A stretch of 64,000 nucleotides of DNA from Bacillota bacterium (GCA_023400985.1 JAEXEN010000007.1:1-64000); one strand, 5' to 3'; counted from the first letter of the stretch, positions 44,343 through 53,830 are shown. Notes: generated from the sequence alone by a model not told the origin. Made by a program: numbers and translations.

Positions 44343-45203
44343 ATGGACCTTCTGCAAGGTATTCAAGCACAAACGGACGGGCTTACAAAAAAACAAAGGG
44401 CGATCGCGGATTTCCTGCTCGAAAACCCCGAGGCGGTCTGCTACATTTCCCTCAAGGAATTGAGCAGGCGCACGGGCGCGAGCGAGGTGTCGATCCTGCG
44501 CCTTTGCCGCGCGCTCGGATATGACGGCTACGCGGCGCTTCGGGATGCGTTTCGCGCGCGGACCGAAAGGCTTTCCCGCGGCGACCTCGCACCCGCATTC
44601 CCGGAAGGCGCCACGTGCGGCGAGGATGAAAAGCTTCTGCTTTTAAACGGCATATTTTTGAGCGAGCAGACGGGCATGAACCGCTTTTTGACCGCCGTGC
44701 GCCCGGAGCTCCTTTTTAAGACCGCGCGGGGGCTGATCGACGCCGAGGACGTACTCATCTTCGGGCACGACGTTTCTAAAATTTTAGCGGAATACTTCTC
44801 CTACCGCTTGAGCTTTCTGCATATCAAAGCCACCCCCGTGGCTTTGGGCGATAACGACGCGGTGCAAAACGTGCTCGCGCGGCTCAAAAAAACCGATCAT
44901 GTGGTTTTGTTTTCCTTCCCGCCCTATCACATGCCCATACGTGGCGTGGCAAAGTACGCCGAATTTCGCGCTGCGCCCGTCACCGTCATCACCGACAGCA
45001 CGGAATCTCCCGCCGTTACAGAGGAAAGCACCAACCTTCTTTGCGATACCTCCACGCGCTTTTTCTACAACTCGCATACGCTTCCCGTCACGCTCATCAA
45101 CCTCATCGCCTCTTGCATCGCCATCGAGATGGGGCCGCGCTTCGACGAGATACTCGCCGAGGAACAGAGCGTGAACCGCTTTATCAGCGATATCCTGGAA
45201 TAA
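44343..45203 (+). CDS. MurR/RpiR-family transcriptional regulator
   Basis: The 286-residue protein has an N-terminal HTH_6 domain (about 1-77, with ISLKELSRRTGASEVSILRLCRAL) and a C-terminal SIS domain (about 110-270). SIS domains usually bind phosphosugars, but RpiR-type regulators also control amino acid and peptide genes. It is divergent from the peptide transporter operon and 19 bases ahead of iadA, so it most likely controls both. Repeated sequences in the gap are candidate sites. Confidence 0.88.
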   Translation: MDLLQGIQAQTDGLTKKQRAIADFLLENPEAVCYISLKELSRRTGASEVSILRLCRALGYDGYAALRDAFRARTERLSRGDLAPAFPEGATCGEDEKLLLLNGIFLSEQTGMNRFLTAVRPELLFKTARGLIDAEDVLIFGHDVSKILAEYFSYRLSFLHIKATPVALGDNDAVQNVLARLKKTDHVVLFSFPPYHMPIRGVAKYAEFRAAPVTVITDSTESPAVTEESTNLLCDTSTRFFYNSHTLPVTLINLIASCIAIEMGPRFDEILAEEQSVNRFISDILE

Positions 45204-45222
45204 TTTTTAAGACGGAGGACCT

Positions 45223-46371
45223 ATGAAGCTCATCAAAAACGCGGACGTTTACGCGCCCGAACACCTCGGCATGCGCGACATCCTTATAGAGGGCGAGAAA
45301 CTCCTCAAAATTTCGCCTTCCATACAGGGTTATGATGGGCTTGAGGGGGTAGAGGTGTATGATCTGAACGGCGCCAAAACCGTGCCCGGCTATATCGACC
45401 TGCACATCCACATCACGGGCGGCGGCGGCGAGCAGGGACCCGCTTCGCGCGTGCCGGAGTTGCCGCTTACGCAGCTTACAAAAAACGGCGTCACTGCCGT
45501 AATTGGGCTTTTAGGCACCGACGGTGTAAGCCGCAGCCTCGAAAACCTTCTTTTCAAATGCCGCGCGCTCAACGAGGAGGGCGTTAGCTGCTACATGCTC
45601 ACGGGCTCGTATCGGTACCCGTCCATGACGCTCACCGGCAGCGTTATCGACGACATCGCGCTCATAGACCGCATCGTCGGCGTGAAAGTGGCGCTTGCCG
45701 ACCACAGAAGCTCCAACCTCACGGTGGAGGAGCTTATCCGCCTCGGCAGCGATGCGCGCATGGGCGGTATCCTATCCGGCAAGCCCGGGTTCGTGACGAT
45801 CCACATGGGCAACGGCAAGGAGCGCTTCAGACGGTTGTTCAAGGCCGTCGAACAGTCCGACGTGCCCGTCAAAACCTATTTTCCCACCCATGTGGCGCGC
45901 TCGCGCGAGATGATCGAAGACGCCGCTCGTTTTACGCAGATGGGCGGGCGCGTGGATTTCACCGCGGGCGAGCCCGGCGGCACCTTCACGATGATGCGCG
46001 ATGCCGTCGAAAGCTTTTCCGCCGTCCCCGAATGCATGACCCTATCGAGCGACGCCTACGGCAGCCAACCGGTTTTTGATGAAAGCGGCGCATGCATTGG
46101 CATGACCTACACCTCGCCCGGCGTTTTGCACGAAGAGCTCAAGGCAGCCGTTCATAACAAGGCGTTCACGCTTGAGGAGGTGCTCGATTTCCTCACGCGC
46201 AACCCCGCGCGCGTGCTCGGGCTCGAAGGCGTAAAGGGCGAAGTGAAAGAGGGCGCGGACGCGGACCTTGTCGTCTACGGGGAAGACCTTTCCATTCGCC
46301 ACGTGTTCGCCCGCGGGCGGCACATGGTGAAGGATGGGGAGCCGATCGTGAAGGGAAGGTTCGAAGCGTAA
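45223..46371 (+). CDS. iadA: Isoaspartyl dipeptidase
   Basis: IadA hydrolyses beta-aspartyl dipeptides, including beta-Asp-Arg made by cyanophycinase. The 382-residue amidohydrolase has the metal motif DLHIHITGGGGE (His61, His63), a probable carboxylated bridging Lys155 (VGVKVALADHRSS) and TIHMG and YFPTHV for the other histidines. The late metal Asp lies in LSSDAYGS. GGAGG precedes the ATG. It is co-directional with the RpiR-type gene. With cyanophycinase and the transporter it forms a plausible pathway. Confidence 0.93.
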   Translation: MKLIKNADVYAPEHLGMRDILIEGEKLLKISPSIQGYDGLEGVEVYDLNGAKTVPGYIDLHIHITGGGGEQGPASRVPELPLTQLTKNGVTAVIGLLGTDGVSRSLENLLFKCRALNEEGVSCYMLTGSYRYPSMTLTGSVIDDIALIDRIVGVKVALADHRSSNLTVEELIRLGSDARMGGILSGKPGFVTIHMGNGKERFRRLFKAVEQSDVPVKTYFPTHVARSREMIEDAARFTQMGGRVDFTAGEPGGTFTMMRDAVESFSAVPECMTLSSDAYGSQPVFDESGACIGMTYTSPGVLHEELKAAVHNKAFTLEEVLDFLTRNPARVLGLEGVKGEVKEGADADLVVYGEDLSIRHVFARGRHMVKDGEPIVKGRFEA

Positions 46372-46392
46372 TAAGATGTTTGGGTGTTCGGC

Positions 46393-46655
46393 TGAATTTT
46401 ACGATCGATCAGATCCGACCGACCTACCGCTTCCATGCAACCTGTCAGGAAACCGTGCCGCAGCCGATCGAATGCTTTCTGGAATCCACCTCCCTGGAGG
46501 ACGCTATCCGTACGGCCGTTTCCCTCGGCGGCGACAGCGATACTGTCGCCGCGATAACGGGGCATTACCGAAGCGTATTACGGTGTCCCCGACGACATAA
46601 AAGAAAAAGCCCTCGCCTTTCAAGGTCTTTGCCCCTCATCTGCCGACCTGTGCTT
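46393..46655 (+). pseudogene. ADP-ribosylglycohydrolase remnant
   Basis: Right after iadA a frame encodes FTIDQIRPTYRF, CQETVPQPIECFLEST and AVSLGGDSDTVAAITG, the C-terminal signature of ADP-ribosylglycohydrolases. A one-base deletion near 46563 shifts the frame; the next frame continues TEAYYGVPDDIKEKALAF, as expected. The N-terminal two thirds are missing. It is dead. Confidence 0.78.
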
Positions 46656-46676
46656 TTTTCCGCCTTTTATGACAAT

Positions 46677-46706
46677 CCCCTTATGTTTTAAGGGGCCTTT
46701 TTTATT
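46677..46706 (+). terminator. Terminator after the remnant
   Basis: CCCCTT and AAGGGG form a short stem, followed by CC and a T run. It could end iadA transcription after the remnant. Confidence 0.65.
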
Positions 46707-46711
46707 TAATC

Positions 46712-47290
46712 ATGACAAACGGCGCTCTAAACGCCAGCGACCCGCAGGGCAAGACCCTCGGCATGGAACGCCTGAGAAGCCTTCTCGACGCGGGGCGCGG
46801 CAAAGCATCCGATGTGTCCGCAACGCTTCAATAGGTCTGCGACGGTATCGCCGTGTTTGAAGAAGGGCGGGAGCGCGAGCTGGATATTACGCTTTTGATG
46901 CTTGAATACCGCAAAGGGGATCGCGCTTTATCAGAGATCACCGTTCACGCGCGGGAGGACGTCTTTGCCGCGGTGCAGAGATTTTTAAAGCGCCAGCTAT
47001 CGGAAAACGGGGTAGCGGGCCCCATTTACGCGCCCTCGGCATGGCGGCGGGGGAGGTGTTCATACTGGCCGCGCGGCATGGCCGGGGCTCATTGAAATCA
47101 TTGCGCGCTGCGCCGTGGAGGATATATCCGGCGCTAAAACCGCCACGGTATCGCTCCTGTAAACCGGTGCGCAGGAAAACTCGTTCCGCGCCGACGCCCT
47201 GGAATTTATCCGCCGCAGCATGGACGAGGTGCGCTATTCGTATGCGGATGGGAAAATGCCGTCAGTTTGGTGAAACGGTTTTCTGTGCAG
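46712..47290 (+). pseudogene. Remnant of a PP2C/SpoIIE-type phosphatase and anti-sigma kinase-like domain
   Basis: Frames here encode NGALNASDPQGKTLGMERL, an internal stop at 46830, then ELDITLLMLEYRKG. This resembles the end of RsbU/SpoIIE phosphatases (TDGVTEALN and DDITxLALxY). It runs on into EITVHAREDVFAAVQRFL, which resembles the start of an anti-sigma ATPase domain. Further frame breaks follow, and a piece near 47090-47270 (GAQENSFRADALEFIRRS) is unidentified. No intact gene is present. The family match is from memory and moderate. Confidence 0.5.
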
Positions 47291-47310
47291 GCGGCAGGCC
47301 GCTGATGCTT

Positions 47311-48144
47311 TTACTTCGGCAGTTCCACAACGAACGTACTGCCGTTTCCAAGTGAACTGGAAACCGAAATTTTGCCTCCGTGGGCGTTTACGATCGACTT
47401 CACGATAGCGAGGCCGATCCCGGAACCGCCGCTCGCTCTCGTACGCGATTTGTCCACCCTGTAGAACCGTTCAAAAACATACGGTAAATCGTCCGCGGGT
47501 ATCCCGATGCCGTTGTCCGATACGGTGATGACGCCGCGCTTCCCGTTATCGGAGATAAAAATCGTCACTTCGCCGTTTTCCAAAGTATATTTGATCGCGT
47601 TTGAGATGAGGTTTGCCATCACTTGCGCGATCCTGTTTTTATCCGCTTTTACCGCAACGCTTTCGCCCGCAACATGAAGCGCTATATGCTTTTTATCCGC
47701 TTCCGCCTGCCATGTCAGGACGGTCTCGCGGGCGGCATGGAGAAGATCCAGCTCGGCTTTTTCAAGCTTCATATCGTTTTCGCTCCTGGCGAGCGTTTCG
47801 AGATCCGACACCAGCTTGCCCAGCCGCACCGTTTCGTCATAGCAGCCTTGCAGGCGTTCCGGCGTAGGCTCGAACAGCCCCGTCATCATTGCCTCAAGGT
47901 GTGTGCCGATGGATGTGAGCGGCGTTCTGAGCTCGTGCGCCACATCGGCGGTGAGGCGCCTGCGCAGGCTTTCCTGTTTATCAAGCGCCTTTTTATAATT
48001 GTCCGTCAGGTATTTCGTCAAAAAACCGCCCGCGACCAAAGAGCACACAAACGATACGACACAGGCGAAGTGGAACATGTTGAAATAGAGGATCACGCCA
48101 AGCGAGGCGAATATGATCACCAAAGCGATGAACAGATTTTTCAT
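47311..48144 (-). CDS. Sensor histidine kinase of the copper operon
   Basis: The 277-residue kinase has two closely spaced N-terminal membrane helices (about 5-22 and 25-46) with almost no outer loop. HisKA has His near 70 (TADVAHELRTPLTS) and HATPase has NLISNAIKYT, DNGIGIP and GGSGIGLAI. The tiny sensor suggests it senses within the membrane or through a partner. The start overlaps the response regulator stop (ATGA). It ends the copper operon. Confidence 0.9.
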   Translation of the reverse strand: MKNLFIALVIIFASLGVILYFNMFHFACVVSFVCSLVAGGFLTKYLTDNYKKALDKQESLRRRLTADVAHELRTPLTSIGTHLEAMMTGLFEPTPERLQGCYDETVRLGKLVSDLETLARSENDMKLEKAELDLLHAARETVLTWQAEADKKHIALHVAGESVAVKADKNRIAQVMANLISNAIKYTLENGEVTIFISDNGKRGVITVSDNGIGIPADDLPYVFERFYRVDKSRTRASGGSGIGLAIVKSIVNAHGGKISVSSSLGNGSTFVVELPK

Positions 48145-48836
48145 TCGCCGCCTCCGAATTTATACCCAAGCCGATGCACCGTAAGCACATAGACAGGGTT
48201 TTTGGGGTCGTCCTCAATTTTCTGCCGCAAATTTTTGATGTGGCTGTCTATGGCGCGGTCGTAACCGTTGAAATCGGTGCCCAGAGCGATGGCGATGAGC
48301 TCGTTGCGGGTAAACACCTTGCCGGGGAATTTTATAAGCGCGGACAGGAGCTTTATTTCGCTTGCGGTCAGATTCACGTCGGAGCCCTTTTTCTTAAAAA
48401 CATCTTTTTCGAAGTCGGCGAACAGATCGCCGCCGTTCCAGGAATTGCGGACGGTCAGGGGAACAAGGTCGCTCCCCGTGCGGCGAAGCACCGCTTCCGC
48501 GCGGGCGTACAGCTCTTTGAGGCTGAACGGCTTTGTGATGTAGTCGTCCGCGCCTATGCTTAGCCCCTTAAGAAGATCGTCTTCCTCCACTTTCGCGGTG
48601 AGCATGATGATCGGCACGCGCGACTTTTGCCGTATCTGGCGGCACGCTTCCTCGCCCGATATATCGGGCAGCATCAGATCGAGCACAACAAGCGAAAGGT
48701 TTTCCCTTTCGCTTATCGCTACCGCTTCTTTTCCGTTTTCGGCGGTAAATACATGAAAGCCTTTGCTCTGAAACAGCGCGGATACGACTTCGAGTATTTT
48801 CGGCTCGTCATCCACGATCAGAATGTTTTTCGCCAT
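48141..48836 (-). CDS. Response regulator, OmpR family
   Basis: The 231-residue protein has a receiver domain with Asp near 53 (LVVLDLMLPD) and Lys near 102 (ITKPFSLKEL), and a winged helix ending AIDSHIKNLRQK. It is followed directly by its kinase. Copper or envelope stress is the likely signal, judged by neighbours. A GGAGG site precedes the start. Confidence 0.92.
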   Translation of the reverse strand: MAKNILIVDDEPKILEVVSALFQSKGFHVFTAENGKEAVAISERENLSLVVLDLMLPDISGEEACRQIRQKSRVPIIMLTAKVEEDDLLKGLSIGADDYITKPFSLKELYARAEAVLRRTGSDLVPLTVRNSWNGGDLFADFEKDVFKKKGSDVNLTASEIKLLSALIKFPGKVFTRNELIAIALGTDFNGYDRAIDSHIKNLRQKIEDDPKNPVYVLTVHRLGYKFGGGE

Positions 48837-48871
48837 CCTGCCGCCTCCTAAGGGTTTTTCGACATAAAAGC

Positions 48872-49531
48872 TTACTTCAGGTCGAACGGTTTGAGTAATC
48901 TATCCACTTCGGCCGGTTTTCCGTCTATATCGACGGTCACCTTGGCAAACGTCCAGCCTTCGATATTGTTTGGGTCAACGCCCGCCGCTATCAGCGGTTC
49001 CGGGTTCAGAACGAATACGATGTCCTTATCGTTTGAAACCATATCCTTTGCCCATTCAAACATATTTCCGCCGCTTAAAGCAATGTTATAATGGCCGAGC
49101 GCCGTGTGGTAGCCGATGGAAGAACTCAGCGCTTTCACATCCGTTTCAAACTGCGCGAGCGCGGTATCCTTCACATTTTGATTCAGCATGTCAAGGCCCG
49201 GTGAGCTAAAGTAAATGCTGTCCGTCCCGGGGTTGATGTTATGCTCCCCGGCATTCTCCAGTTTCGATATGTCAAGCCCCGCCGCGATAAAGGGCGCGGC
49301 GTCCGCCACCATATCCATGCTCATATTGTCGAAGATAAACCATGCGTCACCGTCCGGGGCGGTGAGCTTCCAGCGGTGCAAATCATATTCCGTGGCGGGC
49401 AACGTGCTTAACACCTCGCCAAACGCCCGTACCGAGTCCTTTTGCACAACGTCCAGCGATGAGCAGGCGGCAAAGGAGAGGAGGAGCGTTGCGGCGGCAA
49501 CTAGGAACAGAACTTTTTTCAGTCTTTTCAT
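48872..49531 (-). CDS. Lipoprotein of unknown function in the copper operon
   Basis: The 219-residue protein has a lipoprotein signal peptide (LLSFAAC, Cys near 23) and a soluble domain with WKLTAPDGDAWFIFDNMS and a hydrophobic DIVFVLNPEPLIAAG. I know no family for it. ATG 49531 is seven bases after AGGAG; ATG 49534 is also possible. Position between copA and a two-component system suggests it could be the outer sensor or metal partner, which is inference. Confidence 0.72.
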   Translation of the reverse strand: MKRLKKVLFLVAAATLLLSFAACSSLDVVQKDSVRAFGEVLSTLPATEYDLHRWKLTAPDGDAWFIFDNMSMDMVADAAPFIAAGLDISKLENAGEHNINPGTDSIYFSSPGLDMLNQNVKDTALAQFETDVKALSSSIGYHTALGHYNIALSGGNMFEWAKDMVSNDKDIVFVLNPEPLIAAGVDPNNIEGWTFAKVTVDIDGKPAEVDRLLKPFDLK

Positions 49532-49541
49532 CATCGATCTC

Positions 49542-51677
49542 CTATCTGTCGGGCTTGAACCGTTTTAATCTGAGTGCGTTTGTCAGCACGGATACGCTCG
49601 ACAAACTCATCGCGGCGGCGGCGAATATGGGGTTCAAAAGGGGACCGCCGAACAGGTGCAGCAAGCCCGCCGCGATCGGAATGCCGATGGTGTTGTAGCC
49701 GAACGCCCAAAATAGGTTTTGCCTGATATTGCGGATGGTGCGCTTGGATAGCTGCAGGGCGGCCGATACATCCGTTAAGTCGCCCCGCATAAGCACGATG
49801 TCCGCGCTTTCCATCGCAACGTCCGTGCCGCTTCCTATCGCGATGCCGACGTCCGCCTGCGCTAAGGCGGGCGCGTCGTTGATGCCGTCGCCAACCATCG
49901 CTGTGATTTTACCCGAAGCTTGCAATTTTTTGACTTCATTCGCCTTGTCCTGCGGCAAAACCTCGGCAAGCACTTTGTCTATACCCACCTCGCGGGCGAT
50001 GCGCTCCGCGGTTTCACGGTTGTCGCCCGTGATCATAACGGTTTCCACGCCCATTTGGCGAAGCTTTTCAATGGCGGCCGAGCTGCTTTGCTTCGGTCTG
50101 TCGGAAACGGAGATCTTGCCAATGCGCTCGCCGTCGGAAAAAATTTCCACGCCGCGCCCGATGACGATCTTTCTCCCGCCGATAACGCCCTCCACGCCCT
50201 GGCCAACATTTGCCTTAAAATCGCTCACTTCGAGGTATTCGCCGTCGTAGGCGGTTGTGACCGCCTTGGCAATGGGGTGCTCGGAGTACCGCTCCAGGCT
50301 GGCGGCAATTTGAAGCACGTCGCCCTCCACGGCGGTCACCTCGGGCTTGCCTTCCGTTATGGTGCCTGTTTTATCAAAAACGATGACATTTACCTTATGC
50401 GCCGTTTCCAAGGCCTCGCCGCCCTTGATGAGTATGCCGTTTTCCGCGCCCTTGCCCGTGCCTACCATGATCGCGGTCGGCGTTGCGAGCCCCAAGGCGC
50501 AAGGGCAGGCGATGACCAGCACAGAGATGAAAATGGTCAGCGAAAACTCCAGATCGCGAGTGCCGATGTACCACGCAATGCCCGCGAGAACGGCGATGCC
50601 GCACACGATGGGAACGAACACGCCGGACACCTTATCGGCAAGCGCGGCGATCGGGGCTTTGCTGCCCTGCGCGTCCTCCACGAGCTTGATGATCTGTGAA
50701 AGCGCCGTGTCCGCGCCGATCTTTTCGGCTCTGAACGTAACGGTCCCCGTGGTGTTCATCGTAGCGGCGTAAACCTTGCTTCCCTCCGCTTTATCTACGG
50801 GCAGGCTTTCGCCCGTGAGCATGGATTCGTCGATCGCCGTATGCCCGTCGAGGACGACGCCGTCCACGGGGATCTTTGCGCCCGGCTTCACGACGATCAC
50901 GTCGTCGATCTGCACTTCGTCGATCGGGATCTCCCTTTCCGCACCGTTTCTCAAGACGACCGCGGTTTTCGGGGCAAGCCCCATCAATTTTTTGATCGCG
51001 TCGCTCGTTTTGCCCTTTGCCCGCGCTTCCAGCGACTTGCCGAGCAAAATAAGGGTAATGATCACGCCCGCCGTTTCAAAGTAAAGCGACTCCACCGCCG
51101 CGAAATTGCCGTTAGCGATTTGGAACACGTTATATACACTATACAACACAGCAGCCGTCGTGCCTACGGCAATGAGGCTGTCCATATTGGGACTCCGCAT
51201 GAAAAGCGCGCGGAAGCCCACATAGTAGAACCTGTACCCGACGCCGATGACCGGCAGAACAAGGATAAGCTCTGTAAGCGCATATATGAGCGGGTAGCGC
51301 ATGGGCTCAAGCCCCGCCGGGAACGGGAGGCGAACAAAGCCGATCATCGGAGCCATGGCGATATACAGTAGCGGCAGGGCAAATGCGGCGGAGACAATGA
51401 ACTTCGTCCAGAGCGTTTTGATCGCCTTGTCTTTGCGTATTTTATCCTCATCCGCCTGCTTGGGCTTTAAGACCGCCGCGCCGTATCCCGTCTTTTCGAT
51501 TTTTTCGATGATATCGGCAAGCGTGAGCTTCTCACCGTCGAAGGTGACAACTCCGCGTTCCGAAGCAAGGTTGACCGAGATGCTCTCGACCCCTTCCATT
51601 TTCGCAACGACGCGCTCGATCCGCGCAGAGCAGGCCGCGCAGGTCATTCCGGTAATCGCGAGTGTTTGCGTGTTCAT
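49542..51677 (-). CDS. copA: Copper-exporting P-type ATPase
   Basis: CopA pumps Cu(I) out of the cytoplasm. The 711-residue P1B ATPase has one N-terminal HMA domain (GMTCAACSAR, Cys13 and Cys16) and membrane helices. It carries the CPC motif (ACPCALGLATP), the phosphorylation motif DKTGT, TGDN and GDGINDAPAL, and the C-terminal Cu-site residues YNTIGIP. It has one metal-binding domain where many have two. It follows the DUF2318 gene by about 20 bases. Confidence 0.95.
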   Translation of the reverse strand: MNTQTLAITGMTCAACSARIERVVAKMEGVESISVNLASERGVVTFDGEKLTLADIIEKIEKTGYGAAVLKPKQADEDKIRKDKAIKTLWTKFIVSAAFALPLLYIAMAPMIGFVRLPFPAGLEPMRYPLIYALTELILVLPVIGVGYRFYYVGFRALFMRSPNMDSLIAVGTTAAVLYSVYNVFQIANGNFAAVESLYFETAGVIITLILLGKSLEARAKGKTSDAIKKLMGLAPKTAVVLRNGAEREIPIDEVQIDDVIVVKPGAKIPVDGVVLDGHTAIDESMLTGESLPVDKAEGSKVYAATMNTTGTVTFRAEKIGADTALSQIIKLVEDAQGSKAPIAALADKVSGVFVPIVCGIAVLAGIAWYIGTRDLEFSLTIFISVLVIACPCALGLATPTAIMVGTGKGAENGILIKGGEALETAHKVNVIVFDKTGTITEGKPEVTAVEGDVLQIAASLERYSEHPIAKAVTTAYDGEYLEVSDFKANVGQGVEGVIGGRKIVIGRGVEIFSDGERIGKISVSDRPKQSSSAAIEKLRQMGVETVMITGDNRETAERIAREVGIDKVLAEVLPQDKANEVKKLQASGKITAMVGDGINDAPALAQADVGIAIGSGTDVAMESADIVLMRGDLTDVSAALQLSKRTIRNIRQNLFWAFGYNTIGIPIAAGLLHLFGGPLLNPIFAAAAMSLSSVSVLTNALRLKRFKPDR

Positions 51678-51696
51678 TTGGCGCTTTCCTCTCCCT

Positions 51697-52251
51697 TTAA
51701 TAATCGGTTTTCCAGTTGGCGAAAATGAAAGTGGCTTCTTTCAAAAAATCCAGCGGAATGGTTATGTTGGTTTCGTCGACCGTTTTATTCTCATCAAAAA
51801 TAGGCACGGGGTTGCACCCGCCGGATTCAACTTCCACCTTGTCCATGGGGAAGCGGTTGCCGCAGTTCTGGCAGACCAGAACGTCGCCGTCCTGCTCATA
51901 GTACCCGTATCCGGAGCCATAGCAGACCTGGCATGTGTTGAATGCCGTGCGGATCGTACCGTCCGGCGCTTTGACGACGATGACCTCGATCTTTGTGCCG
52001 TCGATCTCAGCAGGGTAGAATTTAGCTTCTTCGGTGACGTCGGCGATGGGTATTACGATATCCGCGTCTTTGACCTCCTGTGTTTGAGCATCGTCCGTAT
52101 CCTCGACGACCTCTTGCGTTTGAGTCCCGTCCGTATCCGTGACGACCTCTTGCGTTTGCGTATCGTCCGTATCCGCGCCTTTGGCGGAGCAGGCGGTAAT
52201 TAGCGCTAAGATCAGCGCCGCGAGTGTCAGAAGCGGCAATAATTTCTTCAT
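51697..52251 (-). CDS. DUF2318-type lipoprotein with tandem repeats
   Basis: The 184-residue protein has a lipoprotein signal (LALITAC, Cys21), then three 12-residue repeats around DTDDTQTQEVV (26-61). A DUF2318-like domain follows with two CxxC pairs (TCQVC and CQNC), GNRFPMDKVE and GGCNPVPI. DUF2318 proteins are linked to iron or copper uptake and redox systems; the cysteines may bind metal or heme. GAGGAGG precedes ATG 52251. It lies between the cupredoxin fusion and copA. Confidence 0.85.
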   Translation of the reverse strand: MKKLLPLLTLAALILALITACSAKGADTDDTQTQEVVTDTDGTQTQEVVEDTDDAQTQEVKDADIVIPIADVTEEAKFYPAEIDGTKIEVIVVKAPDGTIRTAFNTCQVCYGSGYGYYEQDGDVLVCQNCGNRFPMDKVEVESGGCNPVPIFDENKTVDETNITIPLDFLKEATFIFANWKTDY

Positions 52252-52277
52252 TTTATTTATCCTCCTCATCTTTTATA

Positions 52278-53576
52278 TTAACCTTCGTCCGTGACGGTTA
52301 TGGTGCTTCGGATCATGCCCATCCAGCAACTGTATGGAAAGGTCCCTGCGTCGGCAGGTGTGAACTCGATAACGTTCTCCCCGGTTTTAAACGTGTACTC
52401 GATGTCGTATTCGGGGATATAGATCGCGTTGTTGCAGCCGTTTATGGTGCCCTTGGGTGCGTCGATCACCCATTTGACGGGTATGCCTGTCTTTACGGTG
52501 ATCGCGGGGTATTTCCCCCGCTGCAGGGTCGATCGTACGACCTGCACGCCGTCTACAATCTCAATTTGTGCAGAACCCGCTTGCGCAGGGGCCGGGGCAG
52601 CATCGGCAGCGCTTGGCAAGGATACCCCCGATAGGCTCCATCCTTGCGACAGCATGCTTAGCCCGAGGACGACCACAAGCACAGCGCCGACCGTCATCGC
52701 CTTGTGGGCAAATTTCTTGCTGAGTACGGAGGAGAGTGCGCCGAGCCCGAACATCAGCGGTACGGTGCCCAAACTGAACAGCAGCATGGAAACCGCGCCC
52801 TTTACGGGGCTCCCCGTCGAGAGCGCGTAGAGCTGCATCGCCTGCAAGGGCCCGCACGGCATAAACCCGTTCAAGAGCCCCACGATCAACGGACTTTTGC
52901 TGCCGGAATCGATATGTGGAAGGCGCAGCGTAAGCTTTCGCAGAAAGGGAAATATCCCAAGCATATTGACGCCCATGATGACCATGAACACACCCGCCAG
53001 CAGCTTCAATACCCCTTGCGTCGTTTGCGTGAAGGAGATTACCGAACCCAGCGCGCCGACGATAAACCCGACCGCCGTATAGGAAATCACCCTGCCGAGG
53101 TTGTATAGCGCCGTGGGCGCAAGGCCGCCTTTCCCAACCGTTTGGGAAAGGTTTATGCCGCCGCACATCGCGACGCAATGCACGGAAGTGAGAAGGCCCA
53201 CGACGAACAGCATCCCGTAACCCATATTCGTTTGGGCGAGCTGGCTCGGTACGAGCAGATTGAGTATCCCAAATTGCGAGAGCAGCACATACAGCGCGAC
53301 GATTAAAAGGACCAGCCCGATGGCGCGCTTTGCGTTTTGCGGTTCTTCCGCACTCCCTGAAAGCACTTTGTATCCGGCGTCTTCAACGACCGCTCTTAAA
53401 TCGGAAATAGACGCAGCCTTCCTGTCATAAACGATTTCGGCAAAGCCGCTTCTGTAGCTGACCTTTGCCGATCTTACGCCCGCTAAGCCAATGAGTGCAC
53501 GCTGAATGCGCCGCTCACAGTTTGAGCAGGTCATGCCGCCGATACGGAGCTTGATCGTTTTCGTTTCGTTTTCCAC
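52278..53576 (-). CDS. HMA - TauE/SafE - cupredoxin fusion membrane protein
   Basis: The 432-residue protein has three parts. An HMA domain (about 5-72) has GGMTCSNCERR. A membrane core of about six to eight helices (about 85-325) of the TauE/SafE/DsbD-like type has MCGGINLSQTVG and GLLNGFMPCGPLQAMQLYAL. A C-terminal cupredoxin-like domain (about 340-432) has FPYSCWMGM with its Cys/Met copper ligands. Such fusions occur in Firmicute copper operons. GTG 53576 has AAGGAG seven bases upstream. It leads the operon. Confidence 0.88.
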   Translation of the reverse strand: MENETKTIKLRIGGMTCSNCERRIQRALIGLAGVRSAKVSYRSGFAEIVYDRKAASISDLRAVVEDAGYKVLSGSAEEPQNAKRAIGLVLLIVALYVLLSQFGILNLLVPSQLAQTNMGYGMLFVVGLLTSVHCVAMCGGINLSQTVGKGGLAPTALYNLGRVISYTAVGFIVGALGSVISFTQTTQGVLKLLAGVFMVIMGVNMLGIFPFLRKLTLRLPHIDSGSKSPLIVGLLNGFMPCGPLQAMQLYALSTGSPVKGAVSMLLFSLGTVPLMFGLGALSSVLSKKFAHKAMTVGAVLVVVLGLSMLSQGWSLSGVSLPSAADAAPAPAQAGSAQIEIVDGVQVVRSTLQRGKYPAITVKTGIPVKWVIDAPKGTINGCNNAIYIPEYDIEYTFKTGENVIEFTPADAGTFPYSCWMGMIRSTITVTDEG

Positions 53577-53671
53577 GCAGCGTCTCCTTCCGCGTTTAAT
53601 GTGCTTATCATACCATGCAGATTTGTAGAAGTTATGGAGGAATCGATAAATCTTTCGGAACCGAATGCGGA

Positions 53672-53719
53672 CAAGATAAAAAAGAAGCACCCTTAAGGCT
53701 CTGTGGCTCAAGGATGCTT
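53672..53719 (-). terminator. Terminator of the Phd-Doc locus
   Basis: AAGCACCCTTAAG and CTCAAGGATGCTT pair at 11 of 13 positions around a 9-base loop. On the minus strand TTCTTTTTTATC follows. It separates the toxin-antitoxin remnant from the copper operon. Confidence 0.7.
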
Positions 53720-53830
53720 TATTTTGACCGCTGTTTTCGCCATGCTTTTCTGCAGCCGTTTCCTGCCTGCTTTTATCAATATAGCAGCTCCATGATAAAT
53801 CGTTAAAGTGGCATAGGAATGCTTTTGCAT

